Assembly (NCBI RefSeq): GCF_002102395.1
Contig: NZ_LQPZ01000033.1
Coordinates: 19,694-83,693, forward strand
Direction of reading: 5' to 3'
DNA length: 64,000 bases
Origin: Mycolicibacillus trivialis
Lineage (GTDB): Bacteria; Actinomycetota; Actinomycetes; Mycobacteriales; Mycobacteriaceae
Within the stretch, counting starts at the first letter, position 1, and each line of letters begins with the position of its first letter. Of the stretch, positions 55,553-64,000 are shown one piece after another. Below the pieces are notes generated by a model. That model saw only the letters and a list, made by a program, of their open reading frames with translations. It was not told the DNA's origin and searched no databases. The translations under genes were made by a program, and so were the position numbers.

Positions 55553-56053
55553 TCAGAAGTCCCCGGCGTGCCGGCGCAGCGTGTCGATGGCCGACACCAG
55601 TGCCCGCGATTCGGTCGCGGAGATGCCGATGTCGGCGAAGACTTCGTTGTTGAGGGTGTCGGTGGCCGCCTCGACGGTGGACCGGCCCCGCTCGGTGATC
55701 GACACCAGCGTGGTGCGCCCATCGGTGGGGTGCGGTAACCGTTCGACCAGGCCGGCGGACTCCAGCCGGCGGATCGCGTGGGTGACGCTGGTGACGTGCA
55801 CCTGCAGCCGGTCGGAGGCCTTGGCGATGGGCAGCGCCCCGGCGCGGCTGAACGCCAGCAACCGCAGCAACTCGAAGCGGGAGAAGCTCAGTTCGTACGG
55901 GCGCAGCGCGGACTCGACTCGGGCCAGCAGGATCTGATGCGCCCGCATCACCGAGGTCACCGCGACCATGCCGTCGGCGACCTCACCCCAGCCGGCGCGC
56001 TCCCAGTTGCCGCGCGCCGCGGCGATCGGGTCGGTGCTGTCGGAAGCGGTCAC
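55553..56053 (-). CDS. MarR-family transcriptional regulator 2 (Rv0737-like)
   Basis: This 166-residue protein has a MarR winged helix (LSFSRFELLRLLAFSRAG, KASDRLQVHVTSVTHAIRRL, VERLPHPTDGRTTLVSIT). The start GTG 56051-56053 is preferred, because AAGAAG precedes it and a -10-like TAGCGT (56073-56078, minus strand) overlaps the longer GTG at 56072-56074. Proximity to map recalls Rv0737; the sigL-rslA pair found there in M. tuberculosis is absent. Confidence 0.85.
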   Translation of the reverse strand: MTASDSTDPIAAARGNWERAGWGEVADGMVAVTSVMRAHQILLARVESALRPYELSFSRFELLRLLAFSRAGALPIAKASDRLQVHVTSVTHAIRRLESAGLVERLPHPTDGRTTLVSITERGRSTVEAATDTLNNEVFADIGISATESRALVSAIDTLRRHAGDF

Positions 56054-56090
56054 GCTTCTTCTTAACCCATCCACGCTACGGCCGGGCCAC

Positions 56091-56891
56091 TCAGGGCAGG
56101 GTCAGGATGCGTGGGCCGTCGGCGGTGGCGGCGACGGTGTGCTCCCAGTGCGCCGCGCGGGTGCCGTCGGCGGTGACCACGGTCCACTCGTCGTCGAGCA
56201 GCACCGTCTCGGTGGTGCCCAGGGTGAGCATCGGCTCGATCGCGAGCACCGAGCCGTGCTCGATGCGCGGCCCGCGTCCCGGCGCGCCCTCGTTCGGCAA
56301 AAACGGGTCCAGGTGCATCTGGCGGCCGATGCCGTGGCCGCCGAACCCGGCGACGATGCCGAAGGAACGACCCAGGCTTTTCGCCGCGGCGCGGGTGCCG
56401 GATTCGATGGCGTGCGAGACGTCGCTGAGCCGGTTGCCGGGCACCATGGCCGCGATCCCGGCCTGCAGCGACTCCCGGGTGGCCTGGGACAGCGCGGCGT
56501 CGGCGTCGCTGAGCTCCCCCACCCCGAAGGTGACGGCCGAGTCGCCGTGCCAGCCGTCGAGCACCGCGCCGCAGTCGATCGAGACCAGGTCACCGGCGGC
56601 CAGCAGCTCCTCGCGGGTCGGGATGCCGTGGACCACCCGGTCGTTGACCGAGGCACAGATCGACGCCGGGAAGCCGTGGTAGCCCAGGAACGACGGGGTC
56701 GCCCCGGCGTCGCGGATCACGGCTTCGGCGATCGCGTCGAGCTCCGCGGTGGAGACCCCGGCCGCGGCGGCCGCGCGCACCGCCGCCAGGGCGGCCGCGA
56801 CCACCGCGCCGGCGGCGGCCATCGCGTCGAGTTCACCGTCGCTGCGTTGCGGCACCACCCGGCGGGCCCGCAACCGCGACAGCGGAGTCAT
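56091..56891 (-). CDS. map: Methionine aminopeptidase, type I
   Basis: This 266-residue dimetal peptidase removes N-terminal formylation-processed Met. Metal ligands can be read in [27 protein letters not shown] and HWEHTVA. It lies 2 bp after adk in the secY-adk-map operon. Confidence 0.96.
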   Translation of the reverse strand: MTPLSRLRARRVVPQRSDGELDAMAAAGAVVAAALAAVRAAAAAGVSTAELDAIAEAVIRDAGATPSFLGYHGFPASICASVNDRVVHGIPTREELLAAGDLVSIDCGAVLDGWHGDSAVTFGVGELSDADAALSQATRESLQAGIAAMVPGNRLSDVSHAIESGTRAAAKSLGRSFGIVAGFGGHGIGRQMHLDPFLPNEGAPGRGPRIEHGSVLAIEPMLTLGTTETVLLDDEWTVVTADGTRAAHWEHTVAATADGPRILTLP

Positions 56892-56893
56892 GG

Positions 56894-57439
56894 TTACCGG
56901 CCCAGGGCGCTCAGGGCCCGTCCGAAGACCTCGTCGACCTCGCCGACGGCGTCGACGGTCTTCAGCTCGTTGCGGTAGTACTCCAGCAGCGGCGCCGTCT
57001 CGTCGCGGTAGACCTTCATCCGGTTCTCGATGATCTCGTCGGTGTCGTCGGCGCGGCCGCGGCCCTTGAGCCGGGACAGCAACTCCTCCTGGGAGACCTG
57101 GAAGTCCACCACCGCGTCGACGCGGGTGCCGCGGCGGTTGAGCATCTCGTGCAGCGCCTCGGCCTGCTCCAACGACCGCGGGTAGCCATCGAGGATGAAC
57201 CCGTTCGCGGCGTCCGGCTGGTCGATGCGGTCCTCGACCAGCGCGTTGGTCAGCGAAGCCGGCACCAGGTCGCCGGCGTCGAGGTAACGCTTGGCCTGCA
57301 GTCCCAGTTCGGTGCCGGTGGAGATGTTGTGCCGGAACAGATCCCCGGTGGAGATCTGCGGGATACCGAGTTTCTCGGCCAGCTTCACCGCTTGGGTGCC
57401 TTTGCCGGCTCCGGGCGGTCCCAGCAGGACGATTCTCAC
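56894..57439 (-). CDS. adk: Adenylate kinase
   Basis: This 181-residue enzyme (ATP + AMP to 2 ADP) has the P-loop [10 protein letters not shown] at residues 7-16 and the AMP-binding STGDLFR. It is the short form without the zinc LID insertion, as in M. tuberculosis. The ATG overlaps the secY stop by four bases. Confidence 0.97.
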   Translation of the reverse strand: MRIVLLGPPGAGKGTQAVKLAEKLGIPQISTGDLFRHNISTGTELGLQAKRYLDAGDLVPASLTNALVEDRIDQPDAANGFILDGYPRSLEQAEALHEMLNRRGTRVDAVVDFQVSQEELLSRLKGRGRADDTDEIIENRMKVYRDETAPLLEYYRNELKTVDAVGEVDEVFGRALSALGR

Positions 57440-58770
57440 TTGAGGAACCCTTCGTAGTTGCGCTGCATGAGCTGACTTTCGATCTGTTTCACGGTGTCGA
57501 GTCCGACGCCGATCATGATCAGCACCGCGGTCCCGCCGAACGGCAGGTTCTGCACCGCGCCGGTGTTGCCGATCTGCAGGAACAGGTTCGGCAGCACCGA
57601 GATCACGCCCAGGTAGATCGAGCCGGGCAGGGTGATGCGGCTGAGGACGAAGCGCAGGTAGTCCGCGGTGGGTTTCCCGGGCCGGATGCCGGGGATGAAC
57701 CCGCCGAACTTCTTCATCTCGTCGGCGCGCTCATCGGGGTTGAACGTGATCGAGACGTAGAAGTAGGTGAAGAAGATGATCAGGCCGAAGTAGACGGCGA
57801 TGTAGACGAAGTTGGACGGATCCGACAGGTAGGTGCCGACGAGCTTGTCCCACCAGCCGTCGCCGGCCCCGCCGGACCCACCGCTTTGGATCAGCTGGGT
57901 GACCAGCTGAGGGATGTAGATCAGCGACGAGGCGAAGATGACCGGGATAACACCGGCCTGGTTGACCTTCAGCGGCAGGTAGGTCGAGGTGCCGCCGTAC
58001 ATCTTGCGGCCCACCATGCGCTTGGCGTACTGGACCGGGATGCGGCGCTGGCCCTGCTCGACGAAGACGACGCCGACGATGATGATCAGGGTGGCCACGC
58101 AGACGCCGGTGAACACGGTGCCGCCGCGGCTCTCCAGGATGGACTGGCCCTCGATCGGGATGCGCGCCGCGATGCCGATGAAGATCAGCAGCGACATGCC
58201 GTTGCCGACACCGCGCTCGGTGATCAGCTCACCCATCCACATGACCAGAGCGGCGCCCGCGGTCATCACCAGCACGATCACCACCAGGGTGAAGATCGAG
58301 GAGTCGGCGATGATCTCGTGGGAGTAGGTGCAGCCCTGCAGCAGGCCGCCGTTGGCGGCCAGCGCCACGATGGAGGTGGACTGCAGGATGGCGAGCGCGA
58401 TCGTCAGATAACGCGTGTACTGCGTCATCTTGTTCTGCCCGGACTGGCCTTCCTTACGCAGCTCCTCGAAGCGCGGGATCACCACGGTGAGCAGCTGCAC
58501 GATGATCGATGCGGTGATGTAGGGCATCACGCCGACCGCGAACACCGTCAGCTGCAGCAGCGCACCGCCGGAGAACAGGTTGATCAGTGAGTAGACCTGC
58601 GCAGCCTCCCCGCCGCTGACCTCCTCGATGCACTGCTGCACCTTGGGGTAGTCCACCCCGGGTGACGGGATCGCCGCGCCGACCCGGTACAGGACGATGA
58701 TTCCCAGCGCGAACAGGATCTTCCGTCTCAGGTCGACCGTCCGAAACGCCGAGATGAAAGCCGAGAGCAC
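57436..58770 (-). CDS. secY: Protein translocase subunit SecY
   Basis: This 444-residue protein has ten membrane helices, the plug/helix 2 region ([20 protein letters not shown]) and the cytoplasmic loops typical of SecY. GTG 58768-58770 follows GGAGGAGAAGA; an ATG 15 codons upstream lacks a ribosome-binding site. It forms the general secretion channel and heads the secY-adk-map transcript. A weak -10 TAGACT lies at 58902-58907 on the minus strand. Confidence 0.97.
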   Translation of the reverse strand: MLSAFISAFRTVDLRRKILFALGIIVLYRVGAAIPSPGVDYPKVQQCIEEVSGGEAAQVYSLINLFSGGALLQLTVFAVGVMPYITASIIVQLLTVVIPRFEELRKEGQSGQNKMTQYTRYLTIALAILQSTSIVALAANGGLLQGCTYSHEIIADSSIFTLVVIVLVMTAGAALVMWMGELITERGVGNGMSLLIFIGIAARIPIEGQSILESRGGTVFTGVCVATLIIIVGVVFVEQGQRRIPVQYAKRMVGRKMYGGTSTYLPLKVNQAGVIPVIFASSLIYIPQLVTQLIQSGGSGGAGDGWWDKLVGTYLSDPSNFVYIAVYFGLIIFFTYFYVSITFNPDERADEMKKFGGFIPGIRPGKPTADYLRFVLSRITLPGSIYLGVISVLPNLFLQIGNTGAVQNLPFGGTAVLIMIGVGLDTVKQIESQLMQRNYEGFLK

Positions 58771-58972
58771 TCTTCTCCTCCTGCGCAAGCCGAGCTGGTC
58801 GTCGCGGCTATGCAAATGGGCTGGTCGGGCCAGCGTCGGACAGTCCCCACGTCACGCGTCGAGCACCCGCAGGCCCGGCCGTGCGGCCTCGCGCGTGAAG
58901 CAGTCTATGAGAGTAACAGCCGACCTGGGCGGGGCTGCACACCGCGGCGCTGCACTCCGCCGCGACAACGCA

Positions 58973-58978
58973 TATACT
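58973..58978 (+). promoter_or_regulatory. -10 box for the methyltransferase gene
   Basis: TATACT, near consensus, lies 36 bases before ATG 59015. The predicted leader contains GGAGGGGG. Confidence 0.5.
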
Positions 58979-59014
58979 TACCCGGTCTAACTAACTATGG
59001 AGGGGGTGGCGACA

Positions 59015-59947
59015 ATGGCACGCACCGACAACGACACCTGGGATCTGGCCTCGAGCGTGGGGGTGACCGCCACGGCGGTGGCCGCGGCCCGCGCGGTCGC
59101 CACCCGGCAGCCCGATCCGCTGATCGACGACCGGTTCGCCGCCCCGTTGGTGCGCGCGGTCGGGGTGGAGGTCTTCGCCAAACTGGCCGACGGCGACCTG
59201 AGCCCTGCGGACCTGGGCGACGAGGCCGGGCAGGACCTGCAGAACATGATCGCCAACATGGCGGTGCGCACCCGGTTCTTCGACGACTTCTTCACCGACG
59301 CCGACGACGCCGGCATCACCCAGGCGGTGATCCTGGCCGCCGGGCTGGACTCCCGCGCCTACCGGCTGGCCTGGGCCGCCGGCACCACCGTCTACGAGAT
59401 TGACCAGCCGCAGGTCATCGAGTTCAAGACCACCACCCTGGCCGACCTCGGCGCGAAGCCCACCGCCGAACGCCGCACCGTCGCCGTCGACCTGCGCCAC
59501 GACTGGCCGGCCGCGCTGCGCGCCGCCGGCTTCGACCCCGCCCGCCCCACCGCCTGGAGCGCCGAGGGCCTGCTGGGGTACCTGCCGCCGGAGGCCCAGG
59601 ACCGGCTGCTGGACAACATCACCGCGCTCTCTGCGCCGGGTAGCCGCCTGGCCACCGAGACCGCCGACCCGGACCCGGCCACCCAGGAGCGGATGCGCCA
59701 GCGCATGGCGGCCTCCGCCGAGCAGTGGCGGCGGCACGGCCTCGACCTCGACACGGCGGGGCTGATCTACTTCGGGGACCGCAACGAGGTGGCCGCCTAC
59801 CTCGGCGAGCATGGCTGGCGGGTGCACGGCCGCGGCCTCGACGAACTGCTGGCCGAGCACGGCCTCGCCCCGGCCGGCGACGACACCGGCTTCGCCGGAA
59901 TGCGCTACCTGGTTGCCGAGCACGGCACTGCCGGATCCGAAGCCTAG
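59015..59947 (+). CDS. SAM-dependent methyltransferase (mycobacterial Rv0731c family)
   Basis: This 310-residue protein belongs to the class I methyltransferase family expanded in mycobacteria (LCM/PPM-like). It has [20 protein letters not shown], the SAM-binding [14 protein letters not shown] and [15 protein letters not shown] 59015 is preferred because GGAGGGGG lies upstream; ATG 58997 would leave that site inside the gene. It is divergent from secY, as Rv0731c is beside secY. The methyl acceptor is unknown. Confidence 0.9.
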   Translation: MARTDNDTWDLASSVGVTATAVAAARAVATRQPDPLIDDRFAAPLVRAVGVEVFAKLADGDLSPADLGDEAGQDLQNMIANMAVRTRFFDDFFTDADDAGITQAVILAAGLDSRAYRLAWAAGTTVYEIDQPQVIEFKTTTLADLGAKPTAERRTVAVDLRHDWPAALRAAGFDPARPTAWSAEGLLGYLPPEAQDRLLDNITALSAPGSRLATETADPDPATQERMRQRMAASAEQWRRHGLDLDTAGLIYFGDRNEVAAYLGEHGWRVHGRGLDELLAEHGLAPAGDDTGFAGMRYLVAEHGTAGSEA

Positions 59948-60158
59948 GTGTATTGACCACAAACGTTGTTGACAGTCAGTAAGTACGCTCTCGGATCTAC
60001 GTGGGATCTTGTCCGCGGGGCAGTCGAGATGAGAGCCGGACAGCGGCCTCCCCGGGGAGCCGTATTCGCCGAGCCGGGTCGGCTCGCTCGTTCTAGGGGG
60101 CAATGCACCCGCTATGGGCGCCATGCCGTCGGGTCGGCGGCGGTTCCGAGTCACTGAC
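59948..60158. other. Intergenic stretch with an orphan promoter-like sequence
   Basis: No gene is seen. TTGACA at 59969-59974 is a consensus -35, but the gene downstream lies on the other strand. This is the edge of the accessory region, and the sequence may be a leftover of a lost gene. Confidence 0.3.
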
Positions 60159-61097
60159 TCAGCTGAAGGTGCGTCGATAGGTCTGTGGGCTGACGCCGGC
60201 GGTGCGTTTGAAGCGGTCGCGGAAGGCGGTGGGCGAGCTGAAGCCGACCTGGGCTGCGATGCGTTCCACGGTGTGCTCGGTGGTTTCCAGCAGGTGCTGT
60301 GCCTGGCGGATGCGGGCGCGGTGAAGCCACTGGAGCGGGGTGGTGCCGGTCTGGTCGCGAAAACGTCGAATCAGGGTGCGCGTGCTGGTGCCGGCTTGTG
60401 CGGCGATGTCGGTGAGGGTGAGGTCGCGGGCCAGGTTTTCCTGCAGCCAGCCGAGCAGCGTCTCCAGCTCTGAACCCTGTGGTGAGGGTGTGTGGTCGTG
60501 AACGATGAACTGGGCCTGTCCGCCTTCGCGTTCGAGTGGCATCACCGACAAGCGGGCGGCATCGGCGGCGACGGCGGAGCCGTAGTCGCAGCGGATCATG
60601 TGCAGGCACAGGTCCATGCCCGCGGCGGCGCCGGCCGAGGCGAGGAACTGGCCGTTGTCGACGTAGAGCACGTCCGGATCGACGGTGATGCCCGGGTGCA
60701 GGGCGGTGAGAAGATCCGCTGCCCGCCAATGGGTCGTGACGCGGAGCCCGTCCAGGAGCCCGGTGGCAGCGAGGGGGAAGGTGCCCACGCATATCGAGGC
60801 GACCCTCGTTCCGGCTGCGGCGGCCGACACCAGGGCGTCGATGACGGGTGGCGAGGGTGGGGCGGTCGGATCGGCGACCCCGGGCACGATGATCGTGTCC
60901 GCGTCCTTCAGGCCCTCCAGTCCCCACGGTGCGCGCAGGGCGAATGTTCCGGTGTCGATCTCGTCGCGTTCGGCGCAGACCCGAATCTGGTAGCCGGGCC
61001 GTCCATCGGGCAGGCGGGTCCGGGTGAAGACCTCGATCGGTGTGGACAGGTCGAAGGGGATCACCTGGTGCAGCGCGAGAACGGCGATGGTATGCAT
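60159..61097 (-). CDS. GlxA-type AraC-family transcriptional regulator
   Basis: This 312-residue protein has an N-terminal DJ-1/PfpI-like ligand domain (residues 1-~180, VASICVGTFPLAATGLLDG with Cys in the nucleophile-elbow position). A C-terminal AraC double helix-turn-helix follows (LTLTDIAAQAGTSTRTLIRRF, VERIAAQVGFSSPTAFRDRF). It is divergent from a stand-alone DJ-1/PfpI protein with an inverted repeat in the gap. It probably regulates itself and that gene. Confidence 0.92.
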   Translation of the reverse strand: MHTIAVLALHQVIPFDLSTPIEVFTRTRLPDGRPGYQIRVCAERDEIDTGTFALRAPWGLEGLKDADTIIVPGVADPTAPPSPPVIDALVSAAAAGTRVASICVGTFPLAATGLLDGLRVTTHWRAADLLTALHPGITVDPDVLYVDNGQFLASAGAAAGMDLCLHMIRCDYGSAVAADAARLSVMPLEREGGQAQFIVHDHTPSPQGSELETLLGWLQENLARDLTLTDIAAQAGTSTRTLIRRFRDQTGTTPLQWLHRARIRQAQHLLETTEHTVERIAAQVGFSSPTAFRDRFKRTAGVSPQTYRRTFS

Positions 61098-61173
61098 GGC
61101 GGAAAACTACCTCCTCGACGTGCACCGGTTGGGGTGCCGTTTCCAGGAGCACAGCATGTCATCGCACTTATAC

Positions 61174-61192
61174 AAGCCTAGATAAGGCTTGG
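61174..61192. promoter_or_regulatory. Inverted repeat between GlxA-type regulator and PfpI gene
   Basis: CAAGCC-N7-GGCTTG, a perfect 6-7-6 dyad, lies midway in the 197-bp divergent gap. It is a candidate site for the regulator. Confidence 0.4.
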
Positions 61193-61294
61193 CGTTTTCC
61201 CGTTGAAGCTTGTCACTATTGCCACTGGTGAACTGGGGTGGCAGGTGGTTGACTTCCCGGCGACGGAGCAAAACCGATCCCGGAGGACAGCCCC

Positions 61295-61984
61295 ATGCAC
61301 GTTCAGGTCGTCTTGTTCGACGGCTGCGACCCGCTCGACGTCATCGCCCCCTTCGAGGTGCTGTATGCCGGTGGTATGGCATCGCAGGGGGCGGTGACGG
61401 TGGAGTTGGTTTCCGCGGAGGGACCCCGCGAGGTGATCAGCGGCACCGGTGGGCTGGTGCTGCGCGCCACCACCGCCCTTGATCTTCAGCGGGCGGACAT
61501 GGTCCTGGTGCCCGGCGCCTCCGGCCGCGTCGGCGAGCCCGGCGAAGTTCCCGAGGAAGAGGTGGGCTCCGGCGAGTGGAAGCAGGATGAGTTCATCCCG
61601 GTACTGCTGGGCCGCACGCTGACTACCGACCTTCCCGCGCTGCTGAAGCAGGCGATGGACGACCCGGACGTCACGGTCGCCGCCGTGTGCGGCGGCTCGC
61701 TCGTCCTGGCCATGGCCGGTCTGCTGGAGGGCCGCCACGCCACCACCCATCACATGGGCCTGGACATGCTGGACGCCACCGGCGCGCACGCGGTCCGCGC
61801 CCGTGTCGTCGACGACGGCGACCTGATCACCGGCGCCGGCGTCACCTCCGGGCTCGACCTCGGCCTGTATCTGCTGGAGCGCGAAGTCGGTCCCCGCGTC
61901 GCGCACGCCGTCGAGGAACTGTTCGCCCACGAGCGCCGCGGCACCGTCTGGCGCGCCCGGGGACAAGCTCCCGCCACCCTGTGA
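61295..61984 (+). CDS. DJ-1/PfpI-family protein
   Basis: This 229-residue class I glutamine amidotransferase-like protein has the conserved acidic residue in DPLDVIAPFEV and a nucleophilic C132 in VCGGSLVLAMAGLLEGR. Relatives include isonitrile hydratase (InhA type) and glyoxalase III/chaperone proteins. GGAGGACAGCCCC precedes the ATG. It heads a run of four genes read towards the insertion sequence. Confidence 0.88.
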   Translation: MHVQVVLFDGCDPLDVIAPFEVLYAGGMASQGAVTVELVSAEGPREVISGTGGLVLRATTALDLQRADMVLVPGASGRVGEPGEVPEEEVGSGEWKQDEFIPVLLGRTLTTDLPALLKQAMDDPDVTVAAVCGGSLVLAMAGLLEGRHATTHHMGLDMLDATGAHAVRARVVDDGDLITGAGVTSGLDLGLYLLEREVGPRVAHAVEELFAHERRGTVWRARGQAPATL

Positions 61985-62041
61985 TCCCATCCGCGCCCAT
62001 CGCGCCCCCTTCCAACAAGCCCCATCAGAAAGAACATCGTC

Positions 62042-62359
62042 ATGTCTGTTGAAGGCACCTGGAACCTGTCCATCGCCACCCCCATCGGCAAGATCAAAGC
62101 TGTGGTCGAACTCCGCCGACAGGACGGCATCTTGACCGGAGTGGCCCACGGAGCCGGTGAGGAGGTACAGCTCAGCGACGTCGCCGTCGACGGCGACCGG
62201 CTCACCTGGAAGCAGGCCATCACCAAGCCCATGCGGCTGAACCTGGTCTTCGACGTGACCGTCGACGGGGACAGGCTCAAGGGCTCTTCCAAGGCCGGTC
62301 GCCTCCCGGCCTCGAAGGTCACCGGCGAGCGCCAGTCGCCCGTGGAGCAGCAGGCGTGA
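62042..62359 (+). CDS. Small conserved-looking hypothetical protein
   Basis: This 105-residue protein has alternating beta-strand pattern segments (GTWNLSIATPIGKIKAVVEL and repeated VDGDRLTW / VDGDRLKG). No signal peptide or catalytic motif is visible. It overlaps the following membrane gene by four bases, so the two are probably co-expressed. The function is not recognised. Confidence 0.7.
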   Translation: MSVEGTWNLSIATPIGKIKAVVELRRQDGILTGVAHGAGEEVQLSDVAVDGDRLTWKQAITKPMRLNLVFDVTVDGDRLKGSSKAGRLPASKVTGERQSPVEQQA

Positions 62360-62823
62360 CCAAGCTCCTGCTGTCCGTGCATGTCCTGGCTGCGATCTTG
62401 GCCATCGGCCCGGTCGCCGTCGCCGCGAGCATGTTTCCCGCGACGCTGCGCCGCGCCCTGGGCGAGGGCGGCGAGGCTCGCACGACCCTGCGGGTGCTGC
62501 ACCGCATCTGCCGCATCTACGCAGGAATCGGCATCGTGGTCCCCGTCTTCGGCTTCGCCACCGCGAGCAGCCTCGGCGTTCTCGGCGACGCTTGGCTGAT
62601 CGTCTCGATCCTGCTGACCGCGGTGGCCGCCGGCGTCCTGGCCCTGCTGATCCTGCCCGCCCAGGACCGCGCCCTGACCGAGGCAGGCAGCCCCGGTGCG
62701 TCGCCCAGACCAGCGACAAGGGCGCCGGGGCGCCTTGCCATGATCACCGGAATTTTCAACCTGCTCTGGGCAGCCGTCACCGTACTGATGATCATCCGTC
62801 CCGGCTCCACCACAGGAGTGTGA
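62356..62823 (+). CDS. Four-helix membrane protein (DUF2269-like)
   Basis: This 155-residue protein has hydrophobic segments at about 3-25, 50-72, 76-98 and 128-147. The opening LLSVHVLAAILAIGPVAVAA resembles small integral membrane proteins of the DUF2269 type. The start overlaps the upstream gene (ATGA), and AGGAG near its stop serves the next gene. The function is unknown. Confidence 0.72.
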   Translation: MTKLLLSVHVLAAILAIGPVAVAASMFPATLRRALGEGGEARTTLRVLHRICRIYAGIGIVVPVFGFATASSLGVLGDAWLIVSILLTAVAAGVLALLILPAQDRALTEAGSPGASPRPATRAPGRLAMITGIFNLLWAAVTVLMIIRPGSTTGV

Positions 62824-62825
62824 CC

Positions 62826-63122
62826 GTGCATCTGCGTTCGCCGCGCCACCTGCACATCGCGGCTCACGTCGAGTTGATCTCCTTGATCGTGCTGCTGGCC
62901 AACTTGTTCACTCTCCATCTCAAGCCCGTGGCGTCGTTGATAGGCCCGGCCCACGGCTGCGCGTACCTGTTCGTGGTGATCGCCACATGGCGCCTCCAGC
63001 AGGCGCCTGCCGCGGCCAACCTGGTGGCCCTCGTACCGGGCGTCGGCGGACTCCTCGCGCTGCGCCTGCTTGACCGCGTCGATACGGCCCGCGCTCAGCC
63101 GGAAGAAGTCATCCCCTCATGA
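62826..63122 (+). CDS. Small membrane protein (DUF3817-like)
   Basis: This 98-residue protein starts at GTG 62826 with AGGAG seven bases before it. It has three hydrophobic helices, with a charged-residue-in-helix pattern (AHVELISLIVLLANLFTLHLK, then GPAHGCAYLFVVIATW) like DUF3817 proteins. The frame extends upstream only as a shadow of the preceding gene. The function is unknown. Confidence 0.65.
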   Translation: MHLRSPRHLHIAAHVELISLIVLLANLFTLHLKPVASLIGPAHGCAYLFVVIATWRLQQAPAAANLVALVPGVGGLLALRLLDRVDTARAQPEEVIPS

Positions 63123-63426
63123 ACCCTGTGTCATCGATGAACTCAGTTCTGGACCCGTCAGCGCTCGGCTTCGTCTGTGTCCCTGAGTTCCAGAACGTGC
63201 GCCGTCCAAGCGCTTGGGACACGGCCAGCCACATCAGCCCGTCAGTGACGCAGGCGGCAACGGTGCGGAGGCGATTTCCACCAGAACCATCTCCGGCACC
63301 TCAACACCCGCAATGTGTGGCGCCGCGGCGCCCGCCCGGCGCCCCCGTCAGATCCAGGGCCGGGCTCCGAAGGGCCCGGCCCTGTCCGGCAACCGGGTCC
63401 GACGAACAACAACGACAGAGGAGCTT
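63123..63426. other. 304-bp stretch without a recognised gene
   Basis: This stretch separates the membrane protein genes from the transposase. It holds one strong hairpin (63357-63382) and no convincing coding sequence or recognisable insertion-sequence terminal repeat. Confidence 0.4.
63357..63382. terminator. GC-rich hairpin upstream of the transposase gene
   Basis: GGGCCGGGC (63357-63365), an eight-base loop and GCCCGGCCC (63374-63382) form a perfect 9-bp stem without a T-run. It may end the upstream operon or protect the element from read-through transcription. Confidence 0.45.
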
Positions 63427-63928
63427 GTGTCCCACCCCAATGCCCGGCTCACAGTCCACGGCAGGCGACTGTTGATCGAGCGGGTCCGATCCAGCCGCCC
63501 CGTCGCGCACGTAGCCGACGAAATGGGCATCTCCCGGGCCACGGCCTACAAGTGGGTACGCCGTTGGCGCACCGAGGGCGATGTCGGCCTTTTCGACCGC
63601 CCGAGTCGGCCCCGGACGACCCCGCACCGCACTGCCTCAGACATCGAGGAACAGGTCTGCACACTGCGGCGGGAACGAAAGCTCGGCCCCGCCCGGATCG
63701 GTCCGATCCTGGACATGCCCGCCTCCACCGTCCACCGGGTGCTCACTCGCCACGGGCTGAACCGACTGAGCTGGATAGACCGGCCCACCGGCCAGGTCAT
63801 CCGGCGCTATGAACGCGCACGCCCTGGCGAGCTGATCCACGTCGACATCAAGAAGCTCGGCAACATCCCCGACGGCGGCGGGCACCGCATCATGCCCCGC
63901 CAGCAAGCCGGTGCCAATAGACATGAGG
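63427..63928 (+). mobile_element. IS481-family element remnant (left part)
   Basis: This is the 5' half of an IS481-type element, identified by its transposase. Its left terminal repeat was not identified, and its right half is displaced or lost. Confidence 0.65.
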
Positions 63929-63942
63929 TGAGCCCCCTGTAG
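63427..63942 (+). pseudogene. IS481-type transposase, truncated 3' end
   Basis: GTG 63427 follows AGAGGAG. The product begins SHPNARLTVHGRRLLIERV, with a helix-turn-helix (HVADEMGISRATAYKWVRRW), and reaches the first catalytic Asp segment (ELIHVDIKKLGNIPDGGG). Similarity continues to about residue 166 and then breaks at EVSPL-stop; a complete IS481 transposase would go on for over 150 residues with the remaining DDE residues. The break coincides with a TGAGCCCCCTG sequence that resembles an insertion-sequence end. Confidence 0.82.
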
Positions 63943-64000
63943 TGGTCCAGTCGTTGTGGGACTCTGTTGCCCGAGTGTTCGGGCAGGAAGAATCGACGAC
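63929..64000. mobile_element. Probable end of a second insertion sequence (partial)
   Basis: From TGAGCCCCCTG onward the sequence no longer fits the IS481 transposase. A TG start, then a short hairpin GCCCGA-GTGT-TCGGGC (63969-63984) and a GGAAGAA ribosome-binding-like site near the window edge, fit the left end of an IS3-like element. No transposase sequence is visible yet. Confidence 0.4.

Overview
The window comes from a high-GC actinobacterium of the family Mycobacteriaceae. Diagnostic content includes a complete yrbE/mce lipid-import operon, an ESX-4 type VII secretion locus, mycobacterial cutinases, two F420-dependent (LLM class) oxidoreductases, rmlB-rmlC, and mycobacterial -10 boxes placed so that transcripts start on or next to the start codon. 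From memory of gene order, 18.5-43.7 kb follows Rv3439c-Rv3465 of M. tuberculosis, and 47.9-60 kb carries the Rv0731c/secY/adk/map and mmsA-fadE-mmsB groups. Having both sets close together with secY-adk-map and infA-rplQ on the same strand resembles the fast-growing mycobacteria (M. smegmatis) more than M. tuberculosis.

Layout. 0-5.2 kb: a catabolic cluster (TPP-dependent dehydrogenase E1 alpha, TetR regulator, Rieske oxygenase, SDR, and a divergent P450) with a shared operator-like element at two promoters. 5.2-16.7 kb: the P450 reads into yrbEA-yrbEB-mceA-F, a Mce-associated membrane protein, a protein resembling the beta-carotene isomerase D27 family, and a carotenoid cleavage oxygenase. 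16.7-18.5 kb: an MPT64-like secreted protein divergent from an F420 oxidoreductase. 18.5-34.2 kb: a WXG-domain protein with a small partner, glmM, rpsI-rplM, esxT-esxU, the ESX-4 core (Rv3446c-like, eccC4, eccD4, mycP4, eccB4) and three cutinases in a row. 34.2-38.9 kb: truA, rplQ, rpoA, rpsD, rpsK, rpsM, rpmJ, infA. 39.2-43.7 kb: NfeD-like plus flotillin-like pair, F420 oxidoreductase, rmlB-rmlC. 43.8-47.7 kb: DUF4349 lipoprotein, FAD oxidoreductase with a LysR regulator and an array of candidate half-sites, a degraded HNH endonuclease gene, a MazEF-type toxin-antitoxin pair. 47.9-51.5 kb: valine/methylmalonate-semialdehyde operon. 51.5-56.1 kb: HAD-like protein, two-component system, MarR/NmrA pair, second MarR. 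56.1-60 kb: map, adk, secY and a SAM-dependent methyltransferase. 60.1-64 kb: an accessory stretch (GlxA-type regulator, DJ-1/PfpI protein, small soluble and membrane proteins) ending in an IS481-type transposase gene cut off by what looks like the end of a second insertion sequence.

The most distinctive unit is 0.8-16.7 kb. An oxidative gene set and a Mce importer lie next to each other, and the Mce operon ends in a D27-like protein and a carotenoid oxygenase. This suggests uptake and oxidative cleavage of an isoprenoid or carotenoid-like lipid, but the substrate is inferred from context only. No tRNA, rRNA or CRISPR array was recognised.
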